64,000 bases of DNA from Lentzea cavernae (lineage in GTDB: Bacteria > Actinomycetota > Actinomycetes > Mycobacteriales > Pseudonocardiaceae), in NCBI RefSeq assembly GCF_014653695.1, contig NZ_BNAR01000011.1:186001-250000 (forward strand), in the 5' to 3' direction. Below, one piece after another: positions 34,601 through 43,145 of this stretch (the stretch's first letter is position 1; each line of letters begins with the position of its first letter). The notes under the pieces are model-generated. The model did no database searches. It was given only the letters and a program-made list of their open reading frames with translations, and had not been told where the DNA came from. The position numbers were made by a program, and so were the translations under genes.

Positions 34601-35755
34601 TCAGCCGACCGTGACGGCCGGGGCCTCGCCCTCGACCGGTTCCATCTCCTCGGCGAGGCGCATGGCCTCCTCGATGAGGGTCTCCACGATCGCGTGCTCG
34701 GGCACGGTCTTGATGACCTTGCCCTTGACGAAGATCTGGCCCTTGCCGTTGCCGGACGCGACACCCAGGTCGGCCTCGCGGGCCTCGCCGGGGCCGTTCA
34801 CGACGCAGCCCATGACGGCGACGCGCAGCGGCACCTCCATGCCCTCCAGACCGGCCGTGACCTGCTCGGCGAGCGTGTACACGTCCACCTGGGCGCGGCC
34901 GCATGACGGGCAGGACACGATCTCCAGCTTGCGCGGGCGCAGGTTGAGCGACTGGAGGATCTGGTGGCCGACCTTGATCTCCTCGACCGGCGGCGCGGAC
35001 AGCGACACCCGGATGGTGTCGCCGATGCCCTGGCGCAGCAGGGCGCCGAACGCCACCGCGGACTTGATGGTGCCCTGGAAGGCGGGACCGGCCTCGGTCA
35101 CGCCCAGGTGCAGCGGGTAGTCGCACTGCTCGGCCAGCAGCTCGTACGCCCGCACCATCACGACCGGGTCGTTGTGCTTGACGGAGATCTTGATGTCGTG
35201 GAAGTCGTGCTCCGCGAAGAGCGAGGCCTCCCACATCGCCGACTCGGCCAGCGCCTCGGGCGTGGCCTTGCCGTACTTGGCGAGCAGGCGGGGGTCGAGC
35301 GACCCCGCGTTGACGCCGATGCGGATCGGGGTGCCGTGGTCCTTCGCGGCGGCCGCGATCTCCTTGACCTGGTCGTCGAACTTGCGGATGTTGCCCGGGT
35401 TGACCCGGACAGCGGCACAACCGGCCTCGATCGCGGCGAAGACGTACTTCGGCTGGAAGTGGATGTCGGCGATCACCGGGATCTGGGACTTGCGGGCGAT
35501 CGCCGGCAGCGCGTCCGCGTCGTCCTGCGAGGGGCAGGCGACGCGGACGATGTCGCAGCCGGCCGCGGTGAGTTCCGCGATCTGCTGCAACGTCGCGTTG
35601 ACGTCCGACGTGAGGGTCGTCGTCATCGACTGGACGGAGACGGGGAACTCGCTGCCGACACCGACGTTGCCGACCATCAGCTGCCTGGTCTTGCGACGTT
35701 CCGACAGCACCGGCGGCGGCAGTGCCGGCATTCCGAGCATCACGCCGTCACTCAT
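34601..35755 (-). CDS. ispG: 4-hydroxy-3-methylbut-2-en-1-yl diphosphate synthase
   Basis: The 384-residue protein is full length for actinobacterial IspG. The TIM-barrel half shows IRIGVNAGSLD and VSVKHNDPV-like segments, and the C-terminal half shows the [4Fe-4S] ligands in VSCPSCGR and GCVVNGPGEA. It reduces methyl-erythritol cyclodiphosphate to HMBPP in the MEP pathway. It lies 26 bp downstream of the M50 protease gene and close to dxr, another MEP gene, on the same strand. A strong hairpin follows it. Confidence 0.97.
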   Translation of the reverse strand: MSDGVMLGMPALPPPVLSERRKTRQLMVGNVGVGSEFPVSVQSMTTTLTSDVNATLQQIAELTAAGCDIVRVACPSQDDADALPAIARKSQIPVIADIHFQPKYVFAAIEAGCAAVRVNPGNIRKFDDQVKEIAAAAKDHGTPIRIGVNAGSLDPRLLAKYGKATPEALAESAMWEASLFAEHDFHDIKISVKHNDPVVMVRAYELLAEQCDYPLHLGVTEAGPAFQGTIKSAVAFGALLRQGIGDTIRVSLSAPPVEEIKVGHQILQSLNLRPRKLEIVSCPSCGRAQVDVYTLAEQVTAGLEGMEVPLRVAVMGCVVNGPGEAREADLGVASGNGKGQIFVKGKVIKTVPEHAIVETLIEEAMRLAEEMEPVEGEAPAVTVG

Positions 35756-35781
35756 GGGTTGTGCACCTTTCCGTGGATCAC

Positions 35782-36993
35782 TTATTGCAACCTGATCGGG
35801 TTGACGATGTCGGCGGTCACGGTCAGCAGCGTGATGGCGCCGCCGATGAAGATGACCACGTAGGTGAGCGGCAACAGGCGCATGTAGTTGACCGGGGCGC
35901 CGGCGGGCTTCCCGCGCAGCTTCCTCAACCAGTCTCGCACCCGTTCGTAGAGGTTGACGGCGATGTGACCACCGTCAAGCGGGAGCAGGGGCAGGAGGTT
36001 GAACACACCGACGAAGAAGTTCAGGCCCGCGAGCATAAGGATGAAGAACGCCCACAGGCCGCGTTCGGCCGCGTCACCACCCAGTCGTGACGCACCGACC
36101 ACCGAGATGGGCGTGTCCAGGTCGCGCTCGCCGCCGCCGATGGCCTTGACCACGGCCGGGATGCGCTCCGGGAAGCGCATGAGGCCCTTCCAGGTGTTCA
36201 CGAACATGTCGCCGGTGAACGCGATCGAGGCGGGCACCGCGGCGAGCGGGCTGTACTCGAAGTTCTGCTGCCAGGTGACGCCGATGGCGCCGACCTCCTT
36301 GACCTCGCGGCCGCCCTTGCCGTCGAGCACCTCGCGGGTGACCTGCGGCACGTTCACCGTGAGCGTCTGCTCCTTGCCGCCGCGCAGCACCTTGAACTCG
36401 GTCGGGCCGCTCAGGTCGCGGGTGACCTTGAGCATCTCCGACCACGTCGAGATCGGCTTGCCGGCGATGGCCGTGACCTCGTCGCCGGGCTGCAGGCCCG
36501 CGTCCTTGGCCGGGGCCGGGGCGCCGGGCTGGCACGGCGCGGTGAGGCCGACGGTGTGGTCCTGCACGCACGGCGTGATCTCGGCGAGGACCGGCAGGTC
36601 CTTGTTGTTGGGCAGGCCGAGCGACATGGCGAGGAACAGCAGGATGATGAAGCCGACGATGAAGTGCGTGATCGAGCCCGCCGCCAGGACGACGACGCGC
36701 TTCCACACCTTCTGGTTGTAGAAGGCGCGCTTGCGGTCGTCGGGGTGCACCTCGTCGAGCGCGGTCATGCCGGTGATCTCGCAGAAGCCGCCGGCCGGGA
36801 TCGCCTTCAGGCCGTACTCGGTCTCGCCCTTGCGGAACGAGAAGAGCTTCGGGCCGAAGCCGATGAAGTAGCGGGTGACCTTCATGCCGAAGGCCTTCGC
36901 GGTCAGCAGGTGCCCGAACTCGTGCAGCGCGATGGACACCGCGATGCCGGTCGCGAACAGCAGCACCCCGAGGATGTTGATGAATGTGTTCAC
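35782..36993 (-). CDS. Site-2 intramembrane metalloprotease (M50, RseP/Rip1-like)
   Basis: From GTG 36993 the product has 403 residues. HEFGH at 24-28 in the first membrane helix and LLPLLPLDGGH in the third provide the zinc ligands. A PDZ domain (about 150-240, GLQPGDEVTAIAGKPISTW) lies between. Such proteases cut anti-sigma factors within the membrane. The position between ispG and dxr is that of mycobacterial Rip1. The gap to dxr is 7 bp, and an AAGGAA lies 12 bases before the GTG. Confidence 0.94.
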   Translation of the reverse strand: MNTFINILGVLLFATGIAVSIALHEFGHLLTAKAFGMKVTRYFIGFGPKLFSFRKGETEYGLKAIPAGGFCEITGMTALDEVHPDDRKRAFYNQKVWKRVVVLAAGSITHFIVGFIILLFLAMSLGLPNNKDLPVLAEITPCVQDHTVGLTAPCQPGAPAPAKDAGLQPGDEVTAIAGKPISTWSEMLKVTRDLSGPTEFKVLRGGKEQTLTVNVPQVTREVLDGKGGREVKEVGAIGVTWQQNFEYSPLAAVPASIAFTGDMFVNTWKGLMRFPERIPAVVKAIGGGERDLDTPISVVGASRLGGDAAERGLWAFFILMLAGLNFFVGVFNLLPLLPLDGGHIAVNLYERVRDWLRKLRGKPAGAPVNYMRLLPLTYVVIFIGGAITLLTVTADIVNPIRLQ

Positions 36994-37000
36994 GGAAAGC

Positions 37001-38131
37001 TCAGTTCCTTCCAACCAGCTCGCGGGCACGTGCGCGTGCCCAGTCCTCGGCGGCCAGGACCTCCGCGACGTCCGCGGGGTCGTCGTGCCATTCGTCTGCC
37101 TCGCCGAGAACCTGGCCGATGGTGTCCACGATCGACAGGAACGACGTGTGGCCGGCGACGAAGGAGGCGAGTGCCTCCTCGTTCGCGGCGTTGTAGATGG
37201 CAGGGAGGCATCCACCAGCGGTGCCTGCCTGCCGCGCGAGCTCGACCGCCGGGAACGTGACGCTGTCCAGCGGTTCGAACGTCCACGAGGTGGCGGTGTC
37301 AAAGGTACAGGCGGGCGCCGCGCCCGCGACGCGCTCGGGCCACCCCAGCCCCAGCGAGATCGGCAGCCGCATGTCCGGAGGCGACGCCTGCGCGAGCGTC
37401 GAGCCGTCCGTGAAGGTCACCATCGAGTGGATGATGGACTGCGGGTGCACCACGACGTCGACCCGGTCGTAGGGCACCCCGAACAGCAGGTGCGCCTCGA
37501 TCAGCTCCAGGCCCTTGTTGACGAGGTTCGCCGAGTTGATGGTGACGACCTGTCCCATCGACCACGTCGGGTGCGCCATCGCCTGCTGCACGGTGACCGT
37601 TTCGAGCTCTTTGCGGCTTTTCCCCCGAAATGGCCCGCCCGATGCCGTCAGAACGAGTTTGTGCACCTCGTTCTGAGTTCCACCGCGAAGGCACTGCGCG
37701 AGCGCGGAGTGCTCGGAGTCGACCGGCACGATCTGGCCGGGCTTCGCCGCCCCGAGCACGAGCGGCCCGCCCGCGATGAGCGACTCCTTGTTCGCGAGGG
37801 CGAGAATGGCCCCGGTCTCGAGGACCTTGAGCGACGGCTCCAGCCCCCTGGACCCGTCCATGCCGTTGAGGACGACGTCCGCGGGACACGCCTCGATCAG
37901 GTCGACCATGCTGGTCAGCGTCCTGACACCGGGCACGTCGGCACCGTTGGCCACGGCCACGGTCTTCACGTCGAACTCTGCGGCCTGCTGCTCGAGCAGG
38001 TCGAGCTGACGTCCGCCCGCGCCGAGCCCGACGACCTCGAAGCGGTCCCGGTTGCGCCGGATGACGTCGAGCGCCTGGGTGCCGACCGAGCCGGTCGACC
38101 CCAGGATCAGGACAGTGCGTGGAGTACTCAT
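37001..38131 (-). CDS. dxr: 1-deoxy-D-xylulose 5-phosphate reductoisomerase
   Basis: The 376-residue protein begins with the NADPH-binding ILGSTGSVGTQALDV. Metal and substrate residues appear in NKESLIAGG, VDSEHSA and SGGPFRGKS. It makes MEP from DXP in isoprenoid synthesis. It heads the dxr-rip-ispG run on this strand. The divergent neighbour is a small GlsB-type membrane protein; a CCGTTA/TAACGG inverted repeat lies 45 bp before its start. Confidence 0.97.
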   Translation of the reverse strand: MSTPRTVLILGSTGSVGTQALDVIRRNRDRFEVVGLGAGGRQLDLLEQQAAEFDVKTVAVANGADVPGVRTLTSMVDLIEACPADVVLNGMDGSRGLEPSLKVLETGAILALANKESLIAGGPLVLGAAKPGQIVPVDSEHSALAQCLRGGTQNEVHKLVLTASGGPFRGKSRKELETVTVQQAMAHPTWSMGQVVTINSANLVNKGLELIEAHLLFGVPYDRVDVVVHPQSIIHSMVTFTDGSTLAQASPPDMRLPISLGLGWPERVAGAAPACTFDTATSWTFEPLDSVTFPAVELARQAGTAGGCLPAIYNAANEEALASFVAGHTSFLSIVDTIGQVLGEADEWHDDPADVAEVLAAEDWARARARELVGRN

Positions 38132-38175
38132 CGCCCCTCATTGTTCCGGAGAGTGCCTGAGAGCCTCGGCACAGC

Positions 38176-38193
38176 CCGTTACTTTGATAACGG
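38176..38193. promoter_or_regulatory. Inverted repeat in the dxr-glsB promoter gap
   Basis: CCGTTA (38176-38181) and TAACGG (38188-38193) are perfect inverted arms around CTTTGA. The site lies 45 bp before dxr and 75 bp before the small membrane protein gene, a suitable place for an operator. The regulator is unknown. Confidence 0.4.
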
Positions 38194-38267
38194 AGTGGTT
38201 TTGGAGGTGTGAAGTCGCCGGATCGAGGGCATTCCAGCTTCGTCAAGTCGTTGGAAGGAGACTCTCG

Positions 38268-38534
38268 GTGGGCATCCTCGGATGGATCGTGCTCGGCCTC
38301 CTGGCCGGAGCCATCGCCAAGGCGATCATGCCGGGCAAGGACCCGGGCGGAATCATCATCACGATGCTGATCGGCATCGTTGGCGCGATCCTGGGCGGAT
38401 TCATCGGATCCGCTGTGTTCGGGACCGATCTGGGCTCGTTCTTCGATCTTCGCACGTGGCTGCTGGCCATCGTCGGATCGTTGATCCTGCTGGGCATCTA
38501 CCGCCTGGTGACGGGTCGACGCAGTCACGCGTAG
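38268..38534 (+). CDS. GlsB/YeaQ/YmgE family stress-response membrane protein
   Basis: The 88-residue protein starts at GTG 38268, seven bases after AAGGAG. It has three glycine-rich membrane helices (GWIVLGLLAGAIAKAIMPG, GGIIITMLIGIVGAILGGFIG and a third at the end), the full pattern of the transglycosylase-associated (GlsB) family. Expression of relatives rises under stress; the biochemical role is unclear. A 15-bp perfect terminator follows the stop. Confidence 0.9.
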   Translation: MGILGWIVLGLLAGAIAKAIMPGKDPGGIIITMLIGIVGAILGGFIGSAVFGTDLGSFFDLRTWLLAIVGSLILLGIYRLVTGRRSHA

Positions 38535-38546
38535 CCGCTCACGCTC

Positions 38547-38579
38547 AAGGGCCGTCCGGGTGTCACCCGGACGGCCCTT
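38547..38579. terminator. Bidirectional terminator hairpin
   Basis: AAGGGCCGTCCGGGT (38547-38561) and ACCCGGACGGCCCTT (38565-38579) form a perfect 15-bp stem with a three-base loop. It stands between the convergent ends of the GlsB-type gene and the response-regulator gene and can serve both. Confidence 0.88.
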
Positions 38580-38592
38580 CGCGTGTCCGCGG

Positions 38593-39243
38593 TCAGTTCG
38601 CGATGCCCGCGTCCCGCGCCAGCAACGCCGCCTGCACCCGGTTCGTCAGCCCCAGCTTCGCCAGCAACCGCGACACGTACGTCTTCACCGTCGCCTCGGA
38701 CATGTGCAGCTTCGCGCCGACGTCGGCGTTCGACATGCCCTGCCCGAGCAGCGCGAGCACCTCGACCTCGCGGTCGGTCAGCCCCTCGACGGCCTTCTGC
38801 GCCTCCTGCCGCTTCGGCTGGCCGGACGTCGCCACCATGCCGACCACGCGTGACGTGACCATCGGCGACAGATACGCCTCGCCGTTGTTGACCGCACGCA
38901 CGGCGCGAAGCAGTTCCTCGGGCGCGGAGTCCTTGAGCAGGAAGCCCGCGGCACCGTCGGACAGCGCGCGCACGATGTTGTCGTCCTCGCCGAACGTCGT
39001 GAGCATCACGACCCGCACCGAAGGCGCCACGACCCGCAGCTCCTTGGCGCACGCGAGGCCGTCCATGCGGGGCATGCGGATGTCGAGCACGGCCACGTCG
39101 ACGCGGCGCTCGCGCACGATCTGCAGGGCTTCGCGGCCGTCCCCCGCCTCCGCCACGAGCTCGATGTCGTCGGCGGTGCCGAGGATGGCCTTGATGCCCG
39201 CACGCATCAGCGGCTCGTCGTCGGCGATGAGCACCCGGATCAT
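38593..39243 (-). CDS. NarL/FixJ-type response regulator
   Basis: The 216-residue protein has a receiver domain with phosphoacceptor Asp54 (VAVLDIRMP), acidic pocket ADDE and Lys in LLKDSAP, then a LuxR-type HTH (LTDREVEVLALLGQGMSNADVGAKLHMSEATVKTYVSRLL) at about 150-205. It overlaps the histidine kinase gene by four bases (ATGA) and is its obvious partner. Confidence 0.95.
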   Translation of the reverse strand: MIRVLIADDEPLMRAGIKAILGTADDIELVAEAGDGREALQIVRERRVDVAVLDIRMPRMDGLACAKELRVVAPSVRVVMLTTFGEDDNIVRALSDGAAGFLLKDSAPEELLRAVRAVNNGEAYLSPMVTSRVVGMVATSGQPKRQEAQKAVEGLTDREVEVLALLGQGMSNADVGAKLHMSEATVKTYVSRLLAKLGLTNRVQAALLARDAGIAN

Positions 39244-40844
39244 TGACCTGTCCTCTGCACGTGGATCTTCTTCTCGACCAGCTTGCCGTCTCGGAAGCAG
39301 AAGCGCACCACCCTGGTGCCCTTCGCGAGGTACGACTGCTCGTCGGTGATGTGGTAGACGCAGCGGGCGCCCGGCGGTTCGGGGGACGCCTGCGACTTGC
39401 GCTCGCCGTCGGCGACCAGGGGTTCGTCGCCCGCCGGGAGCAGCCCGAGCACGTCGGCCTCGGACTGGCCCTCCTGGATGCGGTCGAGGTTCTCCTGCGA
39501 CACGACCTCGGTCACCGGCTGCGAGCCGAGGTAGGTGAAGCCGCCGATGATGATCGTCAGCACCAGGGACGCGCCCGCGATGGAACCGACGCCCGCCCAC
39601 TTGCGGATGCCGCGCGGGGACTCCGCCTCCTCGTGCTCGTCCTCGGGCTCGTCCGGGAGCGGGGTCTCCTCGTAGGGCAGGACGGCGGCGATCCGGAACC
39701 CACCGGACGGCAGCGCGCCGACGTGCAGGATCCCGCCGGCCACGCGCACGCGTTCGGTGAGGCCGATCAACCCCACTCCCGGAGCGCCGGCGGTCGAGCC
39801 GTTGCGCGACGGGTTGTTGCGCACCTCCACGACCAGGGCATCCGGCTCGTACTTCACCGTCACCTGCACGGCGGCGCCCGGCGCGTGCTTGGCGGCGTTG
39901 GTCAGGCCCTCCTGTGCGACGCGATAGGCGGCGTGAGAGACACGTGACGGCAACGGGTGTGCTTGTCCGCCGCGCACGAGACTGACCAGAACACCGGCCT
40001 TGCGCGCGTCGGCGACCAACGAGTCGATGGACTCCGCGGTGCGTGTCGCCGGGTCGTCGTCGGGACCGTCCTCGGCCCGCAGAACGCCGATGATCGCCCG
40101 CAGCTCCCCCATGCCGGTCAACGCCGCCGAGCGCAGCACCCCGATCGCCTCGCGCTGCTTGTCCCCCAGCGACGGGTCCAGGGCCAGCGCGCCGGCGTGC
40201 ACGGAGATCAGCGACAGCCGGTGGCCGAGGCTGTCGTGCATGTCCTGGGCGATGCGGCTGCGCTCGCGCAACCGGACCTGCCGCGACAACAGCTTGTGCT
40301 CACCGCGCATGCGCGTCTCGCGGTCCTGCATGGCCTGCACCAGCGCCTCGCGCTGCGCCAGGTACCGGCCGACGAGGAACGGCAGCGCCACGCCCACGCC
40401 GAAGATCGTGATCAGGATGAGCATCCCGTAGACGGGCTCGATCTCGAGCGGGCGCGCCTCCCAGTCCCACAGCAGCGCCACGACGACGAACGTGAGCGTC
40501 GTCGACGCCACCGCCTTGACCCACGACTCGATCCGGCGGCCCGCCGTGTAGCTCAGCACGACCATCATCGCGGGCCCGAGGAACGGGATCGCCGCACCGC
40601 CGATCATGACCGTCGCCGGCAGCAGGTGCCGCAACGGCAGCAGCACCACGTACACGGCGAAGACGCCCACGAGCGCCCAGCCCGACGCCCTGCTCTCGGC
40701 CCACGGTCCGGGCCAGACGTCCAGCAGGACCGCGGCGAGCATGACGATCAGGTCACCGACCAGCCGCACCACGGTCAGCCCACGGAGCCGGGCCAGGGTG
40801 TCGGCGCGGAACGCCTCGGCCCTGGTCCGCACAGCAGTAATCAC
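39240..40844 (-). CDS. Sensor histidine kinase with extra C-terminal membrane helix and BamE-like domain
   Basis: The 534-residue protein has N-terminal membrane helices (about 25-165), a HisKA_3 dimerisation domain with His203 (DMHDSLGHRL), and an ATPase domain with N-box QEGLTNAAKHA (311-321) and G-box GVGLIGLTERV (357-367). NarL-type kinases usually end here. This one continues with an acidic linker, a membrane helix at about 416-440 and about 95 residues opening ENLDRIQEGQSEADVLGLL, which looks like the SmpA/BamE fold, with two cysteines. That part should lie outside the membrane and may sense or tether. The response regulator overlaps its stop. Confidence 0.9.
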   Translation of the reverse strand: MITAVRTRAEAFRADTLARLRGLTVVRLVGDLIVMLAAVLLDVWPGPWAESRASGWALVGVFAVYVVLLPLRHLLPATVMIGGAAIPFLGPAMMVVLSYTAGRRIESWVKAVASTTLTFVVVALLWDWEARPLEIEPVYGMLILITIFGVGVALPFLVGRYLAQREALVQAMQDRETRMRGEHKLLSRQVRLRERSRIAQDMHDSLGHRLSLISVHAGALALDPSLGDKQREAIGVLRSAALTGMGELRAIIGVLRAEDGPDDDPATRTAESIDSLVADARKAGVLVSLVRGGQAHPLPSRVSHAAYRVAQEGLTNAAKHAPGAAVQVTVKYEPDALVVEVRNNPSRNGSTAGAPGVGLIGLTERVRVAGGILHVGALPSGGFRIAAVLPYEETPLPDEPEDEHEEAESPRGIRKWAGVGSIAGASLVLTIIIGGFTYLGSQPVTEVVSQENLDRIQEGQSEADVLGLLPAGDEPLVADGERKSQASPEPPGARCVYHITDEQSYLAKGTRVVRFCFRDGKLVEKKIHVQRTGQ

Positions 40845-40915
40845 GCTTTCAAGCTACGAGACGTCCCATGTCCGCGCGGCACGCTGGAGTATCGAATTCC
40901 AGCGACGAAAGTTGA

Positions 40916-41725
40916 CTACACAGCCAGCTTCGCGGCTGATCCAGCACGACGGGCCCGCCAGGACGCGATGACCACGCCGATGATCAGCAGCAGCGCGGTC
41001 GCCGTCACCATCAAGGTCGACAAGGCCACGACCTCCGGTGAGATCCCGCGCTTGGAAGCCTGCGCGTAGACGAACACCGGCAGCGTCGTCGAGCCGACCC
41101 CGGTCAGGTACGACGAGATCACCACGTCGTCGAACGACAGCAGGAACGCGAACGCCGCACCCGCCGCCACCGCGGGCGCCACCAGCGGCAGCGTCACCGT
41201 CCGGAACGCCACGAAGGGCGACGCCCCGAGGTCGGCGGCGGCCTCCTCCATCCGCACGTCCATCCCGGAGACCCGCGACCGCACCACCACGACCACGAAG
41301 CTCAGCGAGAACGCCACGTGCGCGCACAGCAGCGCCCCGAACCCCAGTGGCACACCGGCGAGCTTCATGAAGAACCCCAGCATCGCGACGCCCATGACGA
41401 CCTCGGGCACCACGAGCGGCAACGACAGCAGCACCGTCCACAGCCCACGTCCGGGGAACGCCCGCCGCAGCCCGAACGCCGCCAACGTCCCGATGACCGT
41501 CGAGATCACCGCCGACGCCAACGCCAGTTGCACGGACAGTTGCAGAGAAGCGAACACGCGCGTGTCGTCGGCAAGCTCCGAGTACCACTGCAGCGAGAAC
41601 CCGCTGATGCGCGACAACGACCGCGACGAGTTGAACGACGCGATGGCGAGCCACGCGATCGGTGCGTACAAGAACAGGAACACCAGGGCCACGACGGCGC
41701 CGAGCGCCCACGGACGACGGTTCAC
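40916..41725 (-). CDS. ABC transporter permease, PotC-like
   Basis: The 269-residue protein has six membrane helices and the permease EAA loop (MEEAAADLGASPFVAFRTVTLPL) that contacts the ATPase. It matches PotC-type subunits of spermidine/putrescine importers. Its ATG overlaps the stop of the PotB-like gene by four bases. The ATPase and binding protein for this set are encoded 2.6-5.6 kb away on the same strand, across a TetR-P450 insertion. Confidence 0.9.
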   Translation of the reverse strand: MNRRPWALGAVVALVFLFLYAPIAWLAIASFNSSRSLSRISGFSLQWYSELADDTRVFASLQLSVQLALASAVISTVIGTLAAFGLRRAFPGRGLWTVLLSLPLVVPEVVMGVAMLGFFMKLAGVPLGFGALLCAHVAFSLSFVVVVVRSRVSGMDVRMEEAAADLGASPFVAFRTVTLPLVAPAVAAGAAFAFLLSFDDVVISSYLTGVGSTTLPVFVYAQASKRGISPEVVALSTLMVTATALLLIIGVVIASWRARRAGSAAKLAV

Positions 41726-42591
41726 AGCACGTCCTCCCCACGCCGTCCGCGCAGCGCGAGCACGAACACCACCAGCACGAGCAGCAACACGGCCATCGCC
41801 GACCCCAGCGGCCAGTTGTTGCCACCCCGGAACTGGTCGTCGATCACCGACCCGAACGTCGACTGGTCGACGCCACCGAGCAGCTTCGGCGTCACGAAGT
41901 CACCGGCCGCGGGCACCAGCACGAGCAACGACCCGGCCAGCACCCCGCTCATCACCCCCGGCAGCACCACGCGGAAGAACGTCGACACACGCCCGTGCCC
42001 GAGGTCGTACGACGCCTCCATCAACCGCACGTCGAACCGTTCGCACGCCACGTAAAGAGGCAGCACCATGAACGGCAGGAAGCCGTAGGTCAGGCCGAGC
42101 ACGACAGCGCCGTTGGTCAGCAGGAACCCGCCGTCGCGGTCCAGTCCGGCCCACCCGAGCACGGTGTTCACGAGCCCCTCGCCGTCGAGCAGCGCCTTCC
42201 AGGCGTAGATCCGCGCGAGGTAGCTCGACCAGAACGGGATCAGCACCGCGGCGAGCAGCGCCGTCCGGTAACGCCCGCCGTACCGCGCGATGAACCACGC
42301 CAGCGGGAAGCCGAGCAGCAGACACGCGACGGTCGTGGCGCCGGCGTAGAGCAGGGTCCGCCCGAAGATCGGCAGGAACGCCGGGTCCAGCGCCGTCAGG
42401 TAGGCCCGGGTCGTCCACGGCAGCACCGCGCGGGCGACACCGGTGTGCCGCGTCGCGAAGCTGAACTCGACGACCACGACGAGCGGCGCGATCAGGAAGA
42501 ACCCCAGCCAGAGCCCGGTCGGAGCGAGGAGGGCGTTGGCCTTCAGCCAGCGTCGGAGCACGAAGCGACATGCTAGAGCCTGAACATTCAT
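41722..42591 (-). CDS. ABC transporter permease, PotB-like
   Basis: The 289-residue protein has six membrane helices and an EAA loop (MEASYDLGHGRVSTFFRVVLPGV). The PotB/PotC pair forms the membrane channel of a polyamine-type importer. ATG 42591 lies inside a TetR-operator-like sequence, and the divergent TetR gene starts 14 bp away, so this gene is a likely target of that regulator. Confidence 0.9.
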   Translation of the reverse strand: MNVQALACRFVLRRWLKANALLAPTGLWLGFFLIAPLVVVVEFSFATRHTGVARAVLPWTTRAYLTALDPAFLPIFGRTLLYAGATTVACLLLGFPLAWFIARYGGRYRTALLAAVLIPFWSSYLARIYAWKALLDGEGLVNTVLGWAGLDRDGGFLLTNGAVVLGLTYGFLPFMVLPLYVACERFDVRLMEASYDLGHGRVSTFFRVVLPGVMSGVLAGSLLVLVPAAGDFVTPKLLGGVDQSTFGSVIDDQFRGGNNWPLGSAMAVLLLVLVVFVLALRGRRGEDVL

Positions 42592-42616
42592 GTACCGTTG
42601 TGAACATGAGTGTTCA
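42581..42616. promoter_or_regulatory. Two candidate TetR operators, 20 bp apart
   Basis: TGAACATGAGTGTTCA (42601-42616) is a palindrome with six-base arms and a four-base core. TGAACATTCATGTACC (42581-42596) repeats its left arm and keeps part of the right arm. They are exactly 20 bp apart, two helical turns, and cover the start codons of both divergent genes. This suits cooperative binding of the neighbouring TetR protein. Confidence 0.62.
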
Positions 42617-43145
42617 CCTGCTGCAGACGGCGACGTCCGTGCTGCTCAAGGACCCGACGGCGTCCCTCGGCGACGTCGCACGGGCGGCCGGTGTCGGCAG
42701 GACCACACTCCACAAGCGCTTCCCGACCAGGACGGACCTGGTCCGCGCGGTCGCGAACGAGGCGCTCGACCTGATCCACTCGGTGGCGAGCCAGGTCGAC
42801 TTCGACGGCGAGGACGGACTCGAGGACCTGATCACGCGCCTGGTCGCACTCGGCCCGCGCGTGGAGTTCCTGCTCCGCTTCCCCGGCCTCGAACGGGACG
42901 AGGAACTGGCCGCCCGCATCCGCGAGATGGACCGGCCCGTGCTCGACATGATCACCCGGCTGCAGGGCACGAAGCTGCGCCGCGACCTGCCCGCGTGGTG
43001 GATCCTCCAGACCGCCTACGCCGGGCTCTTCAACGCCTGGGAGGCGATCAGCGACGGCCGTCTCGCGCCGCTGGACGCTCCCCGGTTCGTGCTCACCACG
43101 GTGTTCGAGGGGGTAGGCAGTGCTGGATCAGCTGACCGGGCATGA
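42606..43145 (+). CDS. TetR-family transcriptional regulator
   Basis: The 179-residue protein has the TetR helix-turn-helix at residues about 15-60 (TASLGDVARAAGVGRTTLHKRFPTRTDLVRAVANEAL) and a helical ligand domain. It diverges from the PotBC permease genes and overlaps the P450 gene start by 26 bp. The start ATG 42606 lies within a palindrome that is probably its own operator. Confidence 0.92.
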   Translation: MSVHLLQTATSVLLKDPTASLGDVARAAGVGRTTLHKRFPTRTDLVRAVANEALDLIHSVASQVDFDGEDGLEDLITRLVALGPRVEFLLRFPGLERDEELAARIREMDRPVLDMITRLQGTKLRRDLPAWWILQTAYAGLFNAWEAISDGRLAPLDAPRFVLTTVFEGVGSAGSADRA

